Below are positions 48,283-59,471 of a stretch of 64,000 nucleotides of DNA, piece by piece. This stretch comes from Selaginella tamariscina (lineage: Eukaryota; Streptophyta; Lycopodiopsida; Selaginellales; Selaginellaceae). The notes under the pieces were generated by a model. It saw only the letters and a list, made by a program, of their open reading frames with translations. It made no database searches and had not been told where the DNA came from. The translations under genes and the position numbers were made by a program. Every line of letters begins with the position of its first letter. The stretch's first letter is position 1. Location: NCBI GenBank assembly GCA_003024785.1, contig PUQB01000013.1, positions 124,001 through 188,000 on the forward strand, in the 5' to 3' direction.

Positions 48283-49684
48283 ATGGTTGCCGGAGAGGAA
48301 AATGTGAGCGTTCTAGACCTCCAGTCAATCTGAGGATTTGCAACAACGAACCTTGGCATGCCCAAAATGATGGGAGTCGACCGAGTCTTGATCAAGTTGA
48401 AGGAAATCAAATAGTTGAATGCATCATGATTGCAAGAGAGAGGTTTGATAGCATGGGTAACTGCACCAGAAGCAATCAGACGACCATCGGCCACCTCTAC
48501 AGGAACTACACATTTCAACTTCACCACCGAATGTCATGTTGAGTTGCAAAAGTGTCATCCATGAAGCATGCATTTGCACCAGTGTCTAACAAGGCAAACT
48601 CCTTGAGCTCTCGATTATTAAGATGAATGTGTATAGGAAACTTGAGTGATGAAATGGTATGAGTAGCACCAATGGAGCCTGCACCTATGTCCAACTTCGT
48701 GGCTCCTAGACAAAGTGAACATTGAAGTTTTCCGACTGAACTTCAGCTTCAACTTCACGCGTTTTGAACTTCCTGGCTTTAATAGGACATTCCGCCCCTT
48801 GTGTCCTGCTTCACCACAATACAAACATAGGTTTTTTACTACTGCGACGTTGCTTCTCAACAGCGGAAAGTGAGCCATGCTTGTATTTCTCAACCTCCAT
48901 AGGAACTACTCTAGAAGGTGTCGCAGGAGTATATACCATAGCTGCAAAATTGGTTTGCAAGAACTGCTGACAGGATTTTTTTCTGACGACGCTCGAACAA
49001 GTGGTTGTCGCAGTGAACGGCCTGTTGCATGATCTCCATTAATGTTTGGGCATCCGGTAACGTAAGGAGAAGGTCCTTCACGTCATCCCTCAACCCAAAA
49101 TGGAAGTGTTCAATCAATGCAGTCTCGTCCCATAGAATGTTCGTGCAAAGTTGCTGAAATTCGGATGCATAAACAGAAGCTGGTCGAGATCCTTGTGTGA
49201 GCTTTTGTAACTTCGTACATGCGGAACGGTACTTATCGGGATCTCCAAAGCAAGATTCAAAGTTAGCCATGAAACCTTTAAAGTCTTCCATCAATGGGTC
49301 GTCACGCTCCAGCAAAGGGGCAACCCAAGCCCGTGGAGATTCAACTAGTAAGGATGCCAAAAGGCCAACCTTTTGTGCATCAGTCGAGTAGCGGTGTGGT
49401 TGCATGCAGATCAAAAGCTTGATCTGATTCAGGAACCCTTGGAAATCAAGACGATTGCCATTGAACTTTTTCGGCATGCTGATCTTCGGCTCCGAAAAAG
49501 TGTTCGATGGAGAGGAAACCATGGATGCTTGAGAGAGAGCCTGCGCAGCAGCCTTGGAGGATGCATCAGCAGCTACATGCACCGCGTTGGTAGAACCTTG
49601 CAGATCTGTAACCACTTGGCGCAAAATGGCCAACTCATGAAGCAATATTTGGTGCTCGCGTTGAAATTGCTCAAAATCAGCCAT
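48283..49684 (-). pseudogene. Element F gag and protease
   Basis: Gag frame 49684-48911, 257 codons, beginning MADFEQFQREHQIL with a coiled-coil-like N-terminus, then MPKKFNGNRLDFQGFLNQIK, ESPRAWVAPLLER, SVYASEFQQLCTNILWDE and HLFERRQKK. This layout is that of sushi-ichi-type gypsy Gag. Zinc knuckle at ~48835-48790 (CLYCGEAGHKG) with a frame break; protease LLDTGANACF at ~48590-48560; then IILGMPRFVVANPQIDWRSR (48147-48527 frame) up to the D insertion. Confidence 0.85.
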
Positions 49685-49780
49685 GATCTATGAAAGAAAA
49701 AAGGAGGAAAACGAAGGAGAAGAATCAAGGAAAAAAAGTAGCTGAAAATCGGAAAGCTATGAAAGCAGTTACTATCAAAC

Positions 49781-50305
49781 TGTCAAGCCACGATCCAAGA
49801 ACAAAGAAATGAGCAAGATTCCGAGAACAAGGAAGCTTGACTCAGAAGCAGGACAAGGAGCAGGACAGGAACTGGAACAGGACAGGAACTAGGAACCAGG
49901 AACAAGACAAGAGCAAGAGGCAAGGAGCAAGACAAGACAAAAACAAAATAAGACAAGATTGATCGTAGAAAGACTGGTGTTGCTAGTAACTGATTATACA
50001 ACAATTAGGTCGGAGCTTTTATGTTCACAACTCCAAGCTAATCTGGTCATGAGTCTAATCTGGTCATGAGCTAAAAATAGTGACCCTTATCCTCTAGGCA
50101 TATCCTGTAGTATATCCTATGGGAATATCCTGCAGGCATATCCTGTAGGAATATCCTATAGGCATATCTTGTAGGAATATCCTGTAGGTATATCCTATAG
50201 GCATATCCTGTAAGAATATCCTACAGGCATATCTTGTAAGTATATCCTATAGGCATATCCTATAATTCGTATCCTGTATCCTGCATCCTGTATTGGGTCG
50301 TGACA
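49781..50305 (-). repeat. Element F 5' LTR
   Basis: TGTCAAGCCACGATCC ... GGGTCGTGACA on the plus strand, with the ATATCCTGTAGG-type array at 50097-50262. Some indels against the other LTR. The interior next to it (minus GTTTGATAGTAACTGC) does not look like a usual tRNA primer site. Confidence 0.9.
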
Positions 50306-50459
50306 CTAGGTCGATACTTGATTTTGAAGTCAAACCGAGAGAAGATCTGATGGGTGCAATGAGCTTAATGTCAATTCAGAACTTGAGCCTGAAAGAAGTA
50401 AACTAAGTTTTGATGATTAATGAATACGGTTACCTTGTGTAGGGAGCGTTCAAGAAACC

Positions 50460-51500
50460 TTTGCTACTCTTGGAAGCAATTCACGATAATTAAAATTTCT
50501 TTGTCATGAATCTCATAGTTAATTTTCACAACCATGAACTTGCGCAAGTGGAATGCTACAAAGTGTAAATTGCTATTGGAGCCATATTGATAAAGAATAC
50601 CACCTAAAGCAAAGTTAAATGCATTTGTCTCAATCGCAAAGGGTTTGGTTGGGTTGGGGTGAAACAAGATCAGAGCCAAGGTAAAAACAAACTTGAGTGT
50701 GATAAACGTGTTCTCAACCTCCATAGACCATTTGAAGGGAACCTTCTTCTTGGTGAGTTGATTCAATGGAGGCAGAAGTCCTTAATGAAGCATTGGTAGA
50801 AATTGGCAAAGCCAAGAAAACACTGAATGTCTCGAGTTGACTTTGGCATTTCTCACTCAAGAACTGTGTGCACTTTGGCCGGGTCTATGGGGATTCCAAT
50901 GCGTAACACCATGTATCCCAAGAACTTGACCTGTTTTTGATGAAACTAACACTTTTCCAACTTGGCGTAGAGACTATAGTACTGAAGTCTTTTCAAAACT
51001 TGACAAATGTGTTGCTTGTGTTCCTCTTTTGTCTTCAAAAAAAATAAAGATGTCATCCAAGTAGATAATCACAAAGTAGTTAAGAAGTTGCAAAAAATGT
51101 CATTGGTCATATGCTTGAAAACCATAGGGGCATTATTTAACCCAAAAGGCATCATTGTGTAATCAAAATACCCATAGCATGTATGAAAAATAGTTTTCCA
51201 TTCGTCACCATGGCAAATATGGAGCAAATTATAAGTACCTCGGAGGTCAATCTTTATAAAATAATGAGCCCCATAGAGACGCTCAAGAATCTTAGAGATA
51301 AGTGGTAAAGGATACCAGTTACAAATAATGATTTTATTTAACTCGCGATAATCAATCGAAGAGAGGCATCTTTTTTCTTAACAAAGAAGATAGGGGCACC
51401 AACTAGAGACTTGGAATGACTAATGAAATTGGTAGCCAGGTTGTCATTGATGTATTTCTGCAAATCTTAAGTTTGAGTGCAAAAAGACTATAGATCGAAC
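50460..51500 (-). pseudogene. Element G RT and RNase H, decayed
   Basis: RT readings in several frames, including catalytic YLDD near 51065-51055 (FVIIYLDDIFIF) and a core like PFGLNNAPMVF near 51150. RNase H frame 50766-50464 (PFKWSMEVENTFITLKFVFT, NALNFALGGILYQ-like, KINYEIHDKEIL). Stops and breaks throughout. Continues into the integrase across element F. Confidence 0.8.
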
Positions 51501-53300
51501 TAAATGAAGTTGTCTTACATTCAATAATATCAATCGGATAGTCATACAAACAATGTTTAAGAAGACAATTGGCTCGGACCTTGTCGAATACATTCATAAA
51601 CTCATGGTATGTAGACATCAAGGAACTAAGAGCAGATGTTGAAGACAAAGTCACCATCATAGCAAAAACCGTGTTGGGTTGAGTATGGCCAGCACGGATA
51701 AATTTTGCCAATGAAATAGTCGACATACGAATTGAGGATATTCAAAGTCGAAGTTGGAGCTGATGTCTTTGGAGATGCAAGGCGTTGCTAGGCTGAAGTC
51801 ATGATTGAAACCGGAGACGGAGACGAAGTTAGAACCATAGTTGGAGTTGGGGTCAAAGTAAGACACGAAGATGCAGAAGTGCTACTAGGAACCAAAGGTG
51901 TTGAAATGCAGACATGAGTCAGAGTTGTAAAGGTACTGCTAGGAGTTAAAGTTGCTAAGATATGGACAGGAGTCGGAGTTGCAGAGGTACTACCAGGAGC
52001 TGGAGTTGCTGAGATATGGCCATGAGTTATAGTTGTAGAGGTAATGCCAGCAACCAGAGTTGTTGAGATACGACTAGGAGTAAGAGACGAAACAAAAACC
52101 ACAGCAAAAACAACTAGGGTAGGAGTTATTCAATCAATTTGCAAGATTGAGGGTTTCAAACCAAAGATGAACCAAGAATAACATAAGTGTTGAGAATTGA
52201 AGTGACATTAAAGAAGAGCAAACACAAGATATTATTGAGGGTGACCATGAAGGCACCATTTGTTCAGTAATATCACTACAATTGTCAACTCAATCGGTTC
52301 AAAATGCAAACGAATCTTCAAAGTATGTTGCTGGATGAAGAGGCAGTGAATCAAGTTGCTAGTTGCACCACCATCAAGTAGAACTGTTATGTTAACTTAA
52401 CTACCATCAGATGTTGAGATAGTAGTTGAATGAAGAAAGGGCTTGCTGGTGTTCATTACCGAGATCACAAGTAGAATTGTAGTCGAGGAAGAGATATTTA
52501 TAGCAGACTTGTAGAGGTCCAATCAAAATGCTTCCATTTGGATTGGACCTCCTTATTTTTGACTTGGTTGAGGGACCATCCACTACCTTATCTTGAATTT
52601 GTTATCAATTTGGGCACCTAGAAATTTGATGTCCGTCCTTACCACAATATAAATAAAAGTTTGCTCGAAGACATCATTGTTGCTCGACTTGTGTTAGTGG
52701 CCCTTAAAGTCGAAGAACATCCACTTGCATTAGTTCAGCGTTAGAAAATAAAGTGGCTGATGACTCTTGCATTATTGGAGTTGGAGTACAAAATACTTGT
52801 CGAGAACGTTTCTTTGACGTTGCTCAAAAAGTCGATTATCATAACGAACTACCTGAGCAATATCTTTGTTCAGAGAATTTGGGTCCTCAAGAGTGAGTAA
52901 GAGATCTTTGACATCATCATGAAGAGTTTTTCTAAACTGATTATGGAGGGTAACGTTGTCCCAATTGATGTGGCATGAAAGTAATTGGAAATCAGAAGCA
53001 TATTCGGATGTTGTGCAGGAACCTTGCCGTAATCATTGAAGCTTGGTTACTACCGTGCATTCACAGTCAAGATCAAGGTGTAAACCACTTTAAAGTTGCA
53101 TCAATGAGGAGTGTGCCTACAAGACCCACTTGTGCTATAGTCGTAGGGTACTAGTGTAGGTGTAAGCGAAAGACCAGCTGACCTTAATTTATGAAACCCT
53201 GAAATTGTGACTTTGATGCATCAAACCTAGTTGTTAAGTTGATTTTTGGTTTTAATTGTTATAGATCTTGTCACAATCATTGATTTTCAAGCTGTAACTG
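51501..53300 (-). pseudogene. Element G gag, protease and Thr/Ser-rich linker, decayed
   Basis: Protease-like ITVLLDGGATSNLIH near 52390-52340. 52102-51788 is a simple Thr/Ser/Pro-rich linker with repeated units (ISATPAPGST-like). 53250-52450 reads as gag with a lost zinc knuckle and many stops. Confidence 0.65.
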
Positions 53301-53394
53301 CTAAAATTGTTGCGCAAGGAGTTTTGCATTTATAAAAGACATTAGAAACTTGAAAACTCGGAACCAAAGAATGGAGAAATATTCTAATTCACAT

Positions 53395-53630
53395 TGTTAA
53401 AAACCAAATCGATAAGATAGGAAACAAGCTGGATTATAAAGATCAGAATAAAACAAGAGGTTTAACTCCTAAACTAGTGTTGAACTAACCTTGATCACAT
53501 CCACCTTTATATACAATAAAGAAAGTCAAATCTAGACTTAGTTAATTTTAATGATCCTTATCCTATATCTCCATCATTATCCATATTCATATTTGAATCC
53601 ATATCCGTGTGATGAAGTCAGATCGTCACA
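53395..53630 (-). repeat. Element G 5' LTR
   Basis: Matches both LTR copies at 27470-27942 (AAACAAGAGGTTTAACTCCT block, TATCCATATTC hexamers, GATCGTCACA end). Followed by the target duplication CCTAA. Confidence 0.8.
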
Positions 53631-53639
53631 CCTAAGGGT

Positions 53640-53930
53640 CAAGCTCGTTGTTTAATTTGTGTCTTTTGTTGAGTCTTAATGACAACCTTTTGTTCACTCT
53701 TATATAATGTCATTTCATTGTGTTCTCAATCATATTGTACTTTTGCATTCTATAACTAGGGTTGACCCAACATGATTCAATAGGGTTGATTTGTCTAACC
53801 AATACGACTAAGGACACCTTGTATTTAATCCTTGCAATATCAATGCAAACTGCTTTAATTATGCCAATGGGTCGTACTTTCTCTTGTTTGTCATCCATAT
53901 TAAGAAGGGTGCATTCTCCATTAGTCTAAG
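53640..53930 (-). pseudogene. Element H protease fragment
   Basis: The minus-strand frame 53898-53710 reads KVRPIGIIKAVCIDIARIKY, then KVSLVVL and WVNPSYRM, like the protease end of Athila/Tat gypsy polyproteins. It is cut by insertion of G; RT continues at 27464 downward. Confidence 0.65.
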
Positions 53931-54208
53931 TGCAATCCTCCTCCTTAATATTGTTGACTCATGAACCTCCATATATGGATATGTTTTGGATATTGTTTCT
54001 TTCAATATGTGCAGTTATCATTAGTACTTCATCTCAATCTTTATCATTTTTAAGAATTTCAACCATATTAACTTTGACTTTGGTCATAGTTTATTGTATT
54101 CAATATGGTAGTTATTTACATTAGTAGGAATGAAATCACAAGGAGCCAAACATTGTAGCTTATGTCATGAAAATCACAATGCTATGGACTTGGTTGCCAT
54201 GAAGATTG
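53931..54208. other. Unassigned, probably element H remnant
   Basis: No recognisable motif; AT-rich. Probably decayed upstream sequence of element H. Confidence 0.3.
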
Positions 54209-54287
54209 TTAGAGTTTTAACCCGAGGGGCCAACACGTGATAACATATGGTGGTTGTCAAGTGGCCATTTGGCGTTGTCACCCTACG
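54209..54287 (-). mobile_element. Fragment of a C/D-family LTR 3' end
   Basis: The reverse complement reads GGGTGACAACGCCAAATGGC ... TGTTGGCCCCTCGGGTTAAA ... ACTCTAACA, the last ~80 bases of a C-type LTR. No primer site follows. Confidence 0.75.
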
Positions 54288-54293
54288 GAGCAA

Positions 54294-54436
54294 TGCTAAA
54301 TCTTATAAAATTGACCCCAAGTGTCTTTTACACTTTTGTTTCCTCACTTGTTCTCAACTGTTTATGCTAAATCTTATAAAATTGACCCCAAGTGTCTTTT
54401 ACACTTTTGTTTCCTCACTTGTTCTCAACTGTTTAT
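54294..54436. repeat. 71-bp tandem duplication
   Basis: Two virtually identical 71-bp copies head to tail, each starting TGCTAAATCTTATAAAATTG. Confidence 0.95.
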
Positions 54437-54632
54437 TAGACTTTACAAAAAGGGTTTGAAGATGATTCAGGAGACTTTACAAAATTATGAGCCAGACGAT
54501 TCATCAAGTTCTACTTTGTGAGAACATTTTGTGCAACACTGAAAAAACGTTTTGGAAATGCAAACTGAATAACACATGTAAAACATCAAAATCAAAAATT
54601 ACTTCCACTTTGAGAAAGCCATTTTGTTGGCC

Positions 54633-54710
54633 AACAATCCATGCGGAAATGGGATTGTCCGACAATCCATGCGGAAATGGGATTGTCCGACAATCCCTGC
54701 GGCAATTTGG
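54633..54710. repeat. 28-bp palindromic tandem repeat
   Basis: Two full units and one partial unit of GACAATCCATGCGGAAATGG plus GATTGTCC. Unit ends are inverted (GACAATCC/GGATTGTC), so each unit can fold back. The same end motif starts the palindrome at 5077. Confidence 0.9.
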
Positions 54711-55178
54711 TGCTGTTTAGGGCTGGATCACCTCCACTGGATTCCCTCCAACGTTCGTGCTCCAATATCGGGTTTCTTACGTACATATGTGCTGAACCAA
54801 CACGACATTGTGAAAATCAATTAACTCTAGCAAAAACTTGGCATGAGCAACCCGATCTGGGAGAGGACCAGTGAACTGGTTGTTTGAGAGAAACAGGAAC
54901 TGTAACGAAGGAAGTCCCTCTAATAAAGTTGAAGTTCCAGCAAGAGCAGCAGCCAATCACTGGAGTCGAAATGTCAGCAGATGAGGAAGATCCCCATCCC
55001 GCTGGACTGTAGTTTAAGCAGGGCAAACAGGATATCCGCAATCCAACACATCCATCGCGCTGCCGGAAAAAACTAAACGAGATGACCGTATAGCAGAAGT
55101 ACGGACAGAGAAAGCTGTTTTAGGGCTAGGGTTTGTTTCTAAGGGTGCGGCGGGAAGATCAGCTCTTATTGGAGAATC
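54711..55178. other. Upstream region of the casein kinase gene
   Basis: No coding feature recognised. GC content rises toward 55000-55178, which should hold the promoter and 5' untranslated region of the kinase gene (GGGCTAGGGTTTG at ~55122). No clear TATA box. Confidence 0.4.
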
Positions 55179-56704
55179 ATGGTCTTCACGGAAGTAGGAA
55201 ACAAATACAGACTTGGCCGCAAGATTGGAAGCGGCTCATTTGGTGAGATTTACCTCGGTAAGCAAAGTACACGGCAACAGACTCTCGGATGACGCGCTTG
55301 GCTTGCTTGCTGCAGGAACTGACATAGAGACCAATGAGGAAGTTGCAATCAAACTGGTATGCACCTGGGCAGTAGCTAGCGATTCTAACATCAATCTTTC
55401 TTGACAGGAAAGCAGAAATATAGAACACCCGCAATTGCTGTATGAGTCGAAGCTGTACCGGATTCTACGGGGAGGAAGTAAGTTCGGATTGAGTGCTCGA
55501 GCCCATGGTTTTACTCCTTCCTGTGCAGCTGGAATACCGAATACGAGATGGTTTGGTGTCGAGGGTGACTACAACGTGTTGGTGCTTGACTTACTCGGAC
55601 TGAACCTAGAGGACCTTTTCAATATCTGTGGCCGGAGGTTTTCTCTCAAGACAGTGCTCATGCTAGCAGATCAATTGGTAAGTATGTTTCCAAACGCGTT
55701 CTTTGTTTTGACTTTTTGATATTCGCCAGATCGATCGCGTTGAGTACGTTCATTCCAAGTGTTTTATACACAGAGATATAAAGCCGGAAAATTTCTTGCT
55801 GGGCCAACGGAAAAGCGATGATCAGGTAAGTTCGAACAAGCTCGCGATGCGTTTGTGCTAAACCTCCTGGTTGTGTAGGTCTACATCATTGATTTTGGAC
55901 TTGCTAAAAAATATCGTGACCCGTCAACACACCAACATATCCCTTACCGGTATTGTTTCTTAATACTAAACTTCCACTAACGTTTTTTTGAGACAGGGAA
56001 AACAAATACTTGACCGGCACAGCACGCTACGCCAGTATCAACAATCATCTTGGGATTGGTAAGTATTTAGAGCTGTAACAGTGCAGTCACTAATTGATTT
56101 CATCATTGTAGAACAAGGTCGAAAAGACGACCTCGAGTCTCTTGGCTATGTCCTCATGTATTTTCTAAGGGGAAGGTGGGCCAACTTAAGCTTCCGTCAT
56201 TATATCTTTCTGACAATGTTCTGGGTGCAGTCTTCCTTGGCAAGGTTTGGAAGCCGTGACAAATAAGAAGAAGGATGAAAAGATTGGTGAGAAGAAATAT
56301 CAACGCCAATTGAGGTGCGTTTTAACTCGTTCCTTCGTTATAGTATAGCATTTAACTTAGTTAAAGTTCACCAGGCGCTCTGCGAGGGTTATCCATCAGA
56401 ATTTGCTTCATATTTCCGCTATTGTCGCGATTTACGGTTTGAAGACGAGCCAGACTACGCGTACCTTAAAAGAATTTTTCGCGACCTTTTCATTCGTGAG
56501 GGTAATCATGGGCTTTTATTTTGTTGGAAGATTTATCATCCGTTATTTATAACAGGTTTCCAGTTTGATCGTGTCTTTGATTGGTGTCAGTCCCAGCTCT
56601 CACTGATACAAAGGAGTGGACTGGTAAGGCATCCATGCCTTTGTACTATTCAATACTGACAGGTCGTTTACGCTGCAGCCTGGTGCCCACTAGCCAAAGT
56701 GTAG
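55179..56704 (+). CDS. Casein kinase 1-like serine/threonine kinase, 12 exons
   Basis: Phosphorylates Ser/Thr in acidic or pre-phosphorylated proteins. Exons 55179-55257, 55316-55356, 55408-55477, 55529-55677, 55730-55825, 55879-55949, 55997-56058, 56112-56175, 56231-56314, 56375-56501, 56556-56623 and 56663-56704 join with consistent GT-AG phases. Motifs: [20 protein letters not shown] (Gly loop), EEVAIKL (ATP Lys), [28 protein letters not shown] (catalytic loop), [12 protein letters not shown] (DFG), [47 protein letters not shown]-like ([11 protein letters not shown]). Exon 9 has a one-base loss before the STPIE motif at ~56300, and residues between exons 10 and 12 diverge. The protein ends soon after the kinase domain, without the usual long CK1 tail. 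Could be a recent or decaying paralogue. Confidence 0.85.
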
Positions 56705-56814
56705 CGAGATCACAACAGAGATTAATCATCTGTTTATCTAAGTAAAGATCACCACAATTAAGACGACCGTGCTTCATTTTCCTTAACCACAACAAACCGT
56801 TGTGCCAAGCCTCG

Positions 56815-58051
56815 TCATGATCTTGATACTCTTCTTGGGAATCCTGCGGCGCGAAGGCTGGAAGGATGCTCTACATGCAAAGTCAATAGCCAATCCTTGT
56901 TTTCGTCTGCCTGGACACAGGATGCAATAACATTACGTTCTGCCATCTGCGTTGCCAATTCCCAGCACAAGAAACCCCACACCTGCTGGACCAAGTAGTC
57001 AGCTTGCTGCCGGGCGTAAAAGGGATGAAGCTTCCCCATTATTGGCTCCAGCTCGTCTTCCGTGAGGAACCTGCATCATCAGAGAGATCAAACAAGATGG
57101 TGTGTAGTAACCATCATTGTTCCTGTCTAGCTCCTTAAACTTGTCGCTTCTGTCGGCACCATCGTGTCCTGGAGTAGATGGCTGAGGTCCTCCCCGTAAT
57201 ACCTGAGGACGTCGTACACATGATCAAACTCCTCCAGGCTCAGCTTGCCATCCTTGTCGTGGTCGCTCTCCCTGACACCAAAAACCGCACAAGACAAAAC
57301 GAAGTCAGAAGAAGCAAACCAGCGAGGGGTATGGAGCACCCAGCGTATCCGCAACGCAGCTTGGGATTACGGCTATCTTCTGGGTGCAGGAAGCTGCCAA
57401 GATGCTTTTGGTTTTGTTTAAAAAAAAAAAACATACTCGTCAAACTCCGTGTGGTTGCATGTCAAAGTGCTCCTTCCACCAGCCTGGCCCGCTATGATCG
57501 CTACTAGCGTTCATCGGAGGGAAGATAAGACGCTTGCTTTAGACAAAGAAGAATTCCAAAACATACCGAGGACGTCTGCGGACAGGTGAGGGAGGTAGTC
57601 GAGCAGAGACAGGAGGCCGTCCTTGTCCCTGTCGCGCATCTCAAACTCCCTGTCGGTGTGCTGCTTGCTCAGCTTGCGAGCCTGCTCGACACGCCAGTCC
57701 TGCGGTCTCACCACGTTGTCCCTGGGATTCGTGTTCAAGAGCGGGAACAGGAGCTCCAGCCGGAGTGAGATGTTAAACTGGTGCTTGTCGTTGAGGTAGT
57801 CCTCTTCGTCACTCTCGCCCACGTCGCCATGCCCGTGATCCCAGTGGCTGGGCTGCTCTTCGTGGCCCTGGGCATGCTGCTCACGATGCTCATGATCAGC
57901 ATCGTCCGTCTCGTTCCACAACTTGTACAGCTCCTGGAAGTGATCCCGCTCCCAATCCCTGTTCTCCCTCAGCCACTCGAGCCTCGCAAACACCGGATCG
58001 AACGCCACGCTCTCGTGGTGAGTGGCATTGGCCTTGGAGCCGGGTAGCGTG
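56815..58051 (-). CDS. EF-hand Ca2+-binding protein, calumenin/Cab45-like
   Basis: Secretory-pathway calcium-binding family by resemblance. Exons: 58051-57567, 57271-57112, 57070-56993, 56910-56815. The first has FDPVFARLEWLRENRDWERD, an acidic and His-rich stretch (DHEHREQHAQGHEEQPSHWD), then EF hand DRDKDGLLSLLDYLPHL. Later EF hands: DHDKDGKLSLEEFDHVYDVL, LDRNNDGYY, and ADENKDWLLTLH, where Trp replaces the usual Gly. FLTEDELEPIMGKLHPFYAR is typical of the family. Junction phases are off by one at 57567/57271, within exon 2 (~57170), and at 57112/57070, so single-base losses are suspected. The first exon with the signal peptide was not securely found (57969-58202 is a candidate). It ends tail to tail with the kinase gene, ~110 bp apart. 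Confidence 0.7.
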
Positions 58052-58334
58052 CTGCGAACGATGAGGCAACGATGAGGTTCAAACAAATAAACCCAGGATG
58101 GTTTTGCGTGAAATTTTTGCTATTGAAATGAAATATTGTTTTGAAAGAACATGTTCCAAACACCTCTTTCTTTAGAAACTCAAGTTCTAACAAGCGATTC
58201 ATATGAAGGCAGTTTATATAGAGTACGAATCAATCAGTGCTCGATTGGAAGGCTACACACTCAATCTGTTATTTTATTTTAAAAGCTGAGCCGTTGGGGT
58301 TAGGGTTCTAGTTCATCCGCGCTAGGGTTGTTGA

Positions 58335-59407
58335 ATGCAGATGGCAGCATTCAGTAGTCCGGCCATTCTCGGGAGCGGCGGGGGTTTCGCCTTGGATCCT
58401 GATTCGCCAAGCTTCAAAGAGCAGGTACGCATCGATCTGCCGGGTAAATTCGTTGCTGGAGCTCTTGATCCTGCTCACGGTGCCAAGAACAGAGCTTCTC
58501 AATGTAGGACATCGGCGAAAAGTGCGAGCTTCAGGGGCTCCGCCATGGATTCTGCAGAGCCGGGCTTTAAAGAACAGGTATCTTACAATCGTGCTTGCGG
58601 CGCCAAGAACAGAGCATTTCATGTCCCTCAATGTAGGAAATCTGGCAAAAATGCTAGCTTTACCATGGATTCCGTCCCGCCAAGCATGAAGCCGAACAAA
58701 ACCACTACTGGAGCTCACAATCCTGCCCACGGCGCCAAGAACAGAGCTTCTCACAGGACTCATGCTCCTCAATGTAGGAAATCTGGCAAGAATGCGGGTG
58801 GACCTTCACATAATCGTTGGACGAAGCGTGCATGGTGGAAGATTTTCGGAGGCGCTGCTTCTTTTGGAAGTGTGTCTGCTGTTGGATTGTCGAGTTTCTT
58901 CCCGGATTTTGGGGATTCGGAAAATGGTGGTGGATTGAATGGAGGAAGCGGCGAGGAGGAGAAAATGGCGGCGATGGAGGTCAAAATAGAACCATGAATC
59001 TTTACAGTAAGTTTTATAGTTAAATATATAACAGAATGTATATACACATTGATATAGACAGAGCGGATTGTTGATAAATGTAGGCATTATACATTATGCA
59101 TTGTGTGTCTGTGTGTGTCGTATTACTAATATGATTAAAAATTACAAAACAGATTGAATAACCATATGTATCAACGGATATCAGATAAAGAAGGGGTATC
59201 CCAACGTTTGTGTAGTATAAGTTCTGTATATTTGTACACCTACACACACAGACATACATCTGGATTTATAAAACAAATATGATGCTAGAGTAACAGAAGA
59301 GATTGAATATCAGGAGATATGAGATAAGGAATGTTCAATATATAGAAATGTGACTACCTGTATATGTATGTGTGTGTGTTATGAATATATGTACACACAC
59401 ACAACAC

Positions 59408-59471
<64 letters not shown>

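Larger units (their letters stand above)
33785..48287 (+). mobile_element. Element D: chromodomain gypsy retrotransposon, split by E
   Basis: LTRs 33790-34774 and 47302-48282, flanked by a near-perfect 5-bp duplication (CTGGT before, ATGGT after). Primer-binding site at 34775, gag-pol 35100-39710 in plus orientation, then a 3' untranslated region that is interrupted by E at 40101-47273 and resumes ACGTTGACATTTCC, purine tract, LTR. The LTR pair is very similar, so the insertion is younger than F. It shares ends with element C. Confidence 0.9.
29725..50305 (-). mobile_element. Element F: chromodomain gypsy retrotransposon, split by D
   Basis: LTRs 29725-30208 and 49781-50305 with a perfect target duplication CTAGG (29720-29724, 50306-50310). 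Minus-strand gag at 49684-48911, zinc knuckle ~48830, protease ~48590, then the insertion of D (33790-48282), then linker, RT, RNase H, integrase and a canonical chromodomain, ending at a purine tract next to 30208. Joining the frames across D (PAT followed by RINPVPSC) keeps the reading frame when one copy of the 5-bp duplication is removed. Confidence 0.9.
27470..53630 (-). mobile_element. Element G: gypsy retrotransposon, split by F
   Basis: Bounded by related short LTRs and a perfect target duplication CCTAA (27465-27469 and 53631-53635). Minus-strand coding order is gag/protease (53300-52240), RT/RNase H (51500-50460), then, beyond the insertion of F (29725-50305), integrase (29240-28780). 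All coding parts have stops and frame breaks. It lies inside element H, whose protease and RT halves flank it. Confidence 0.85.
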
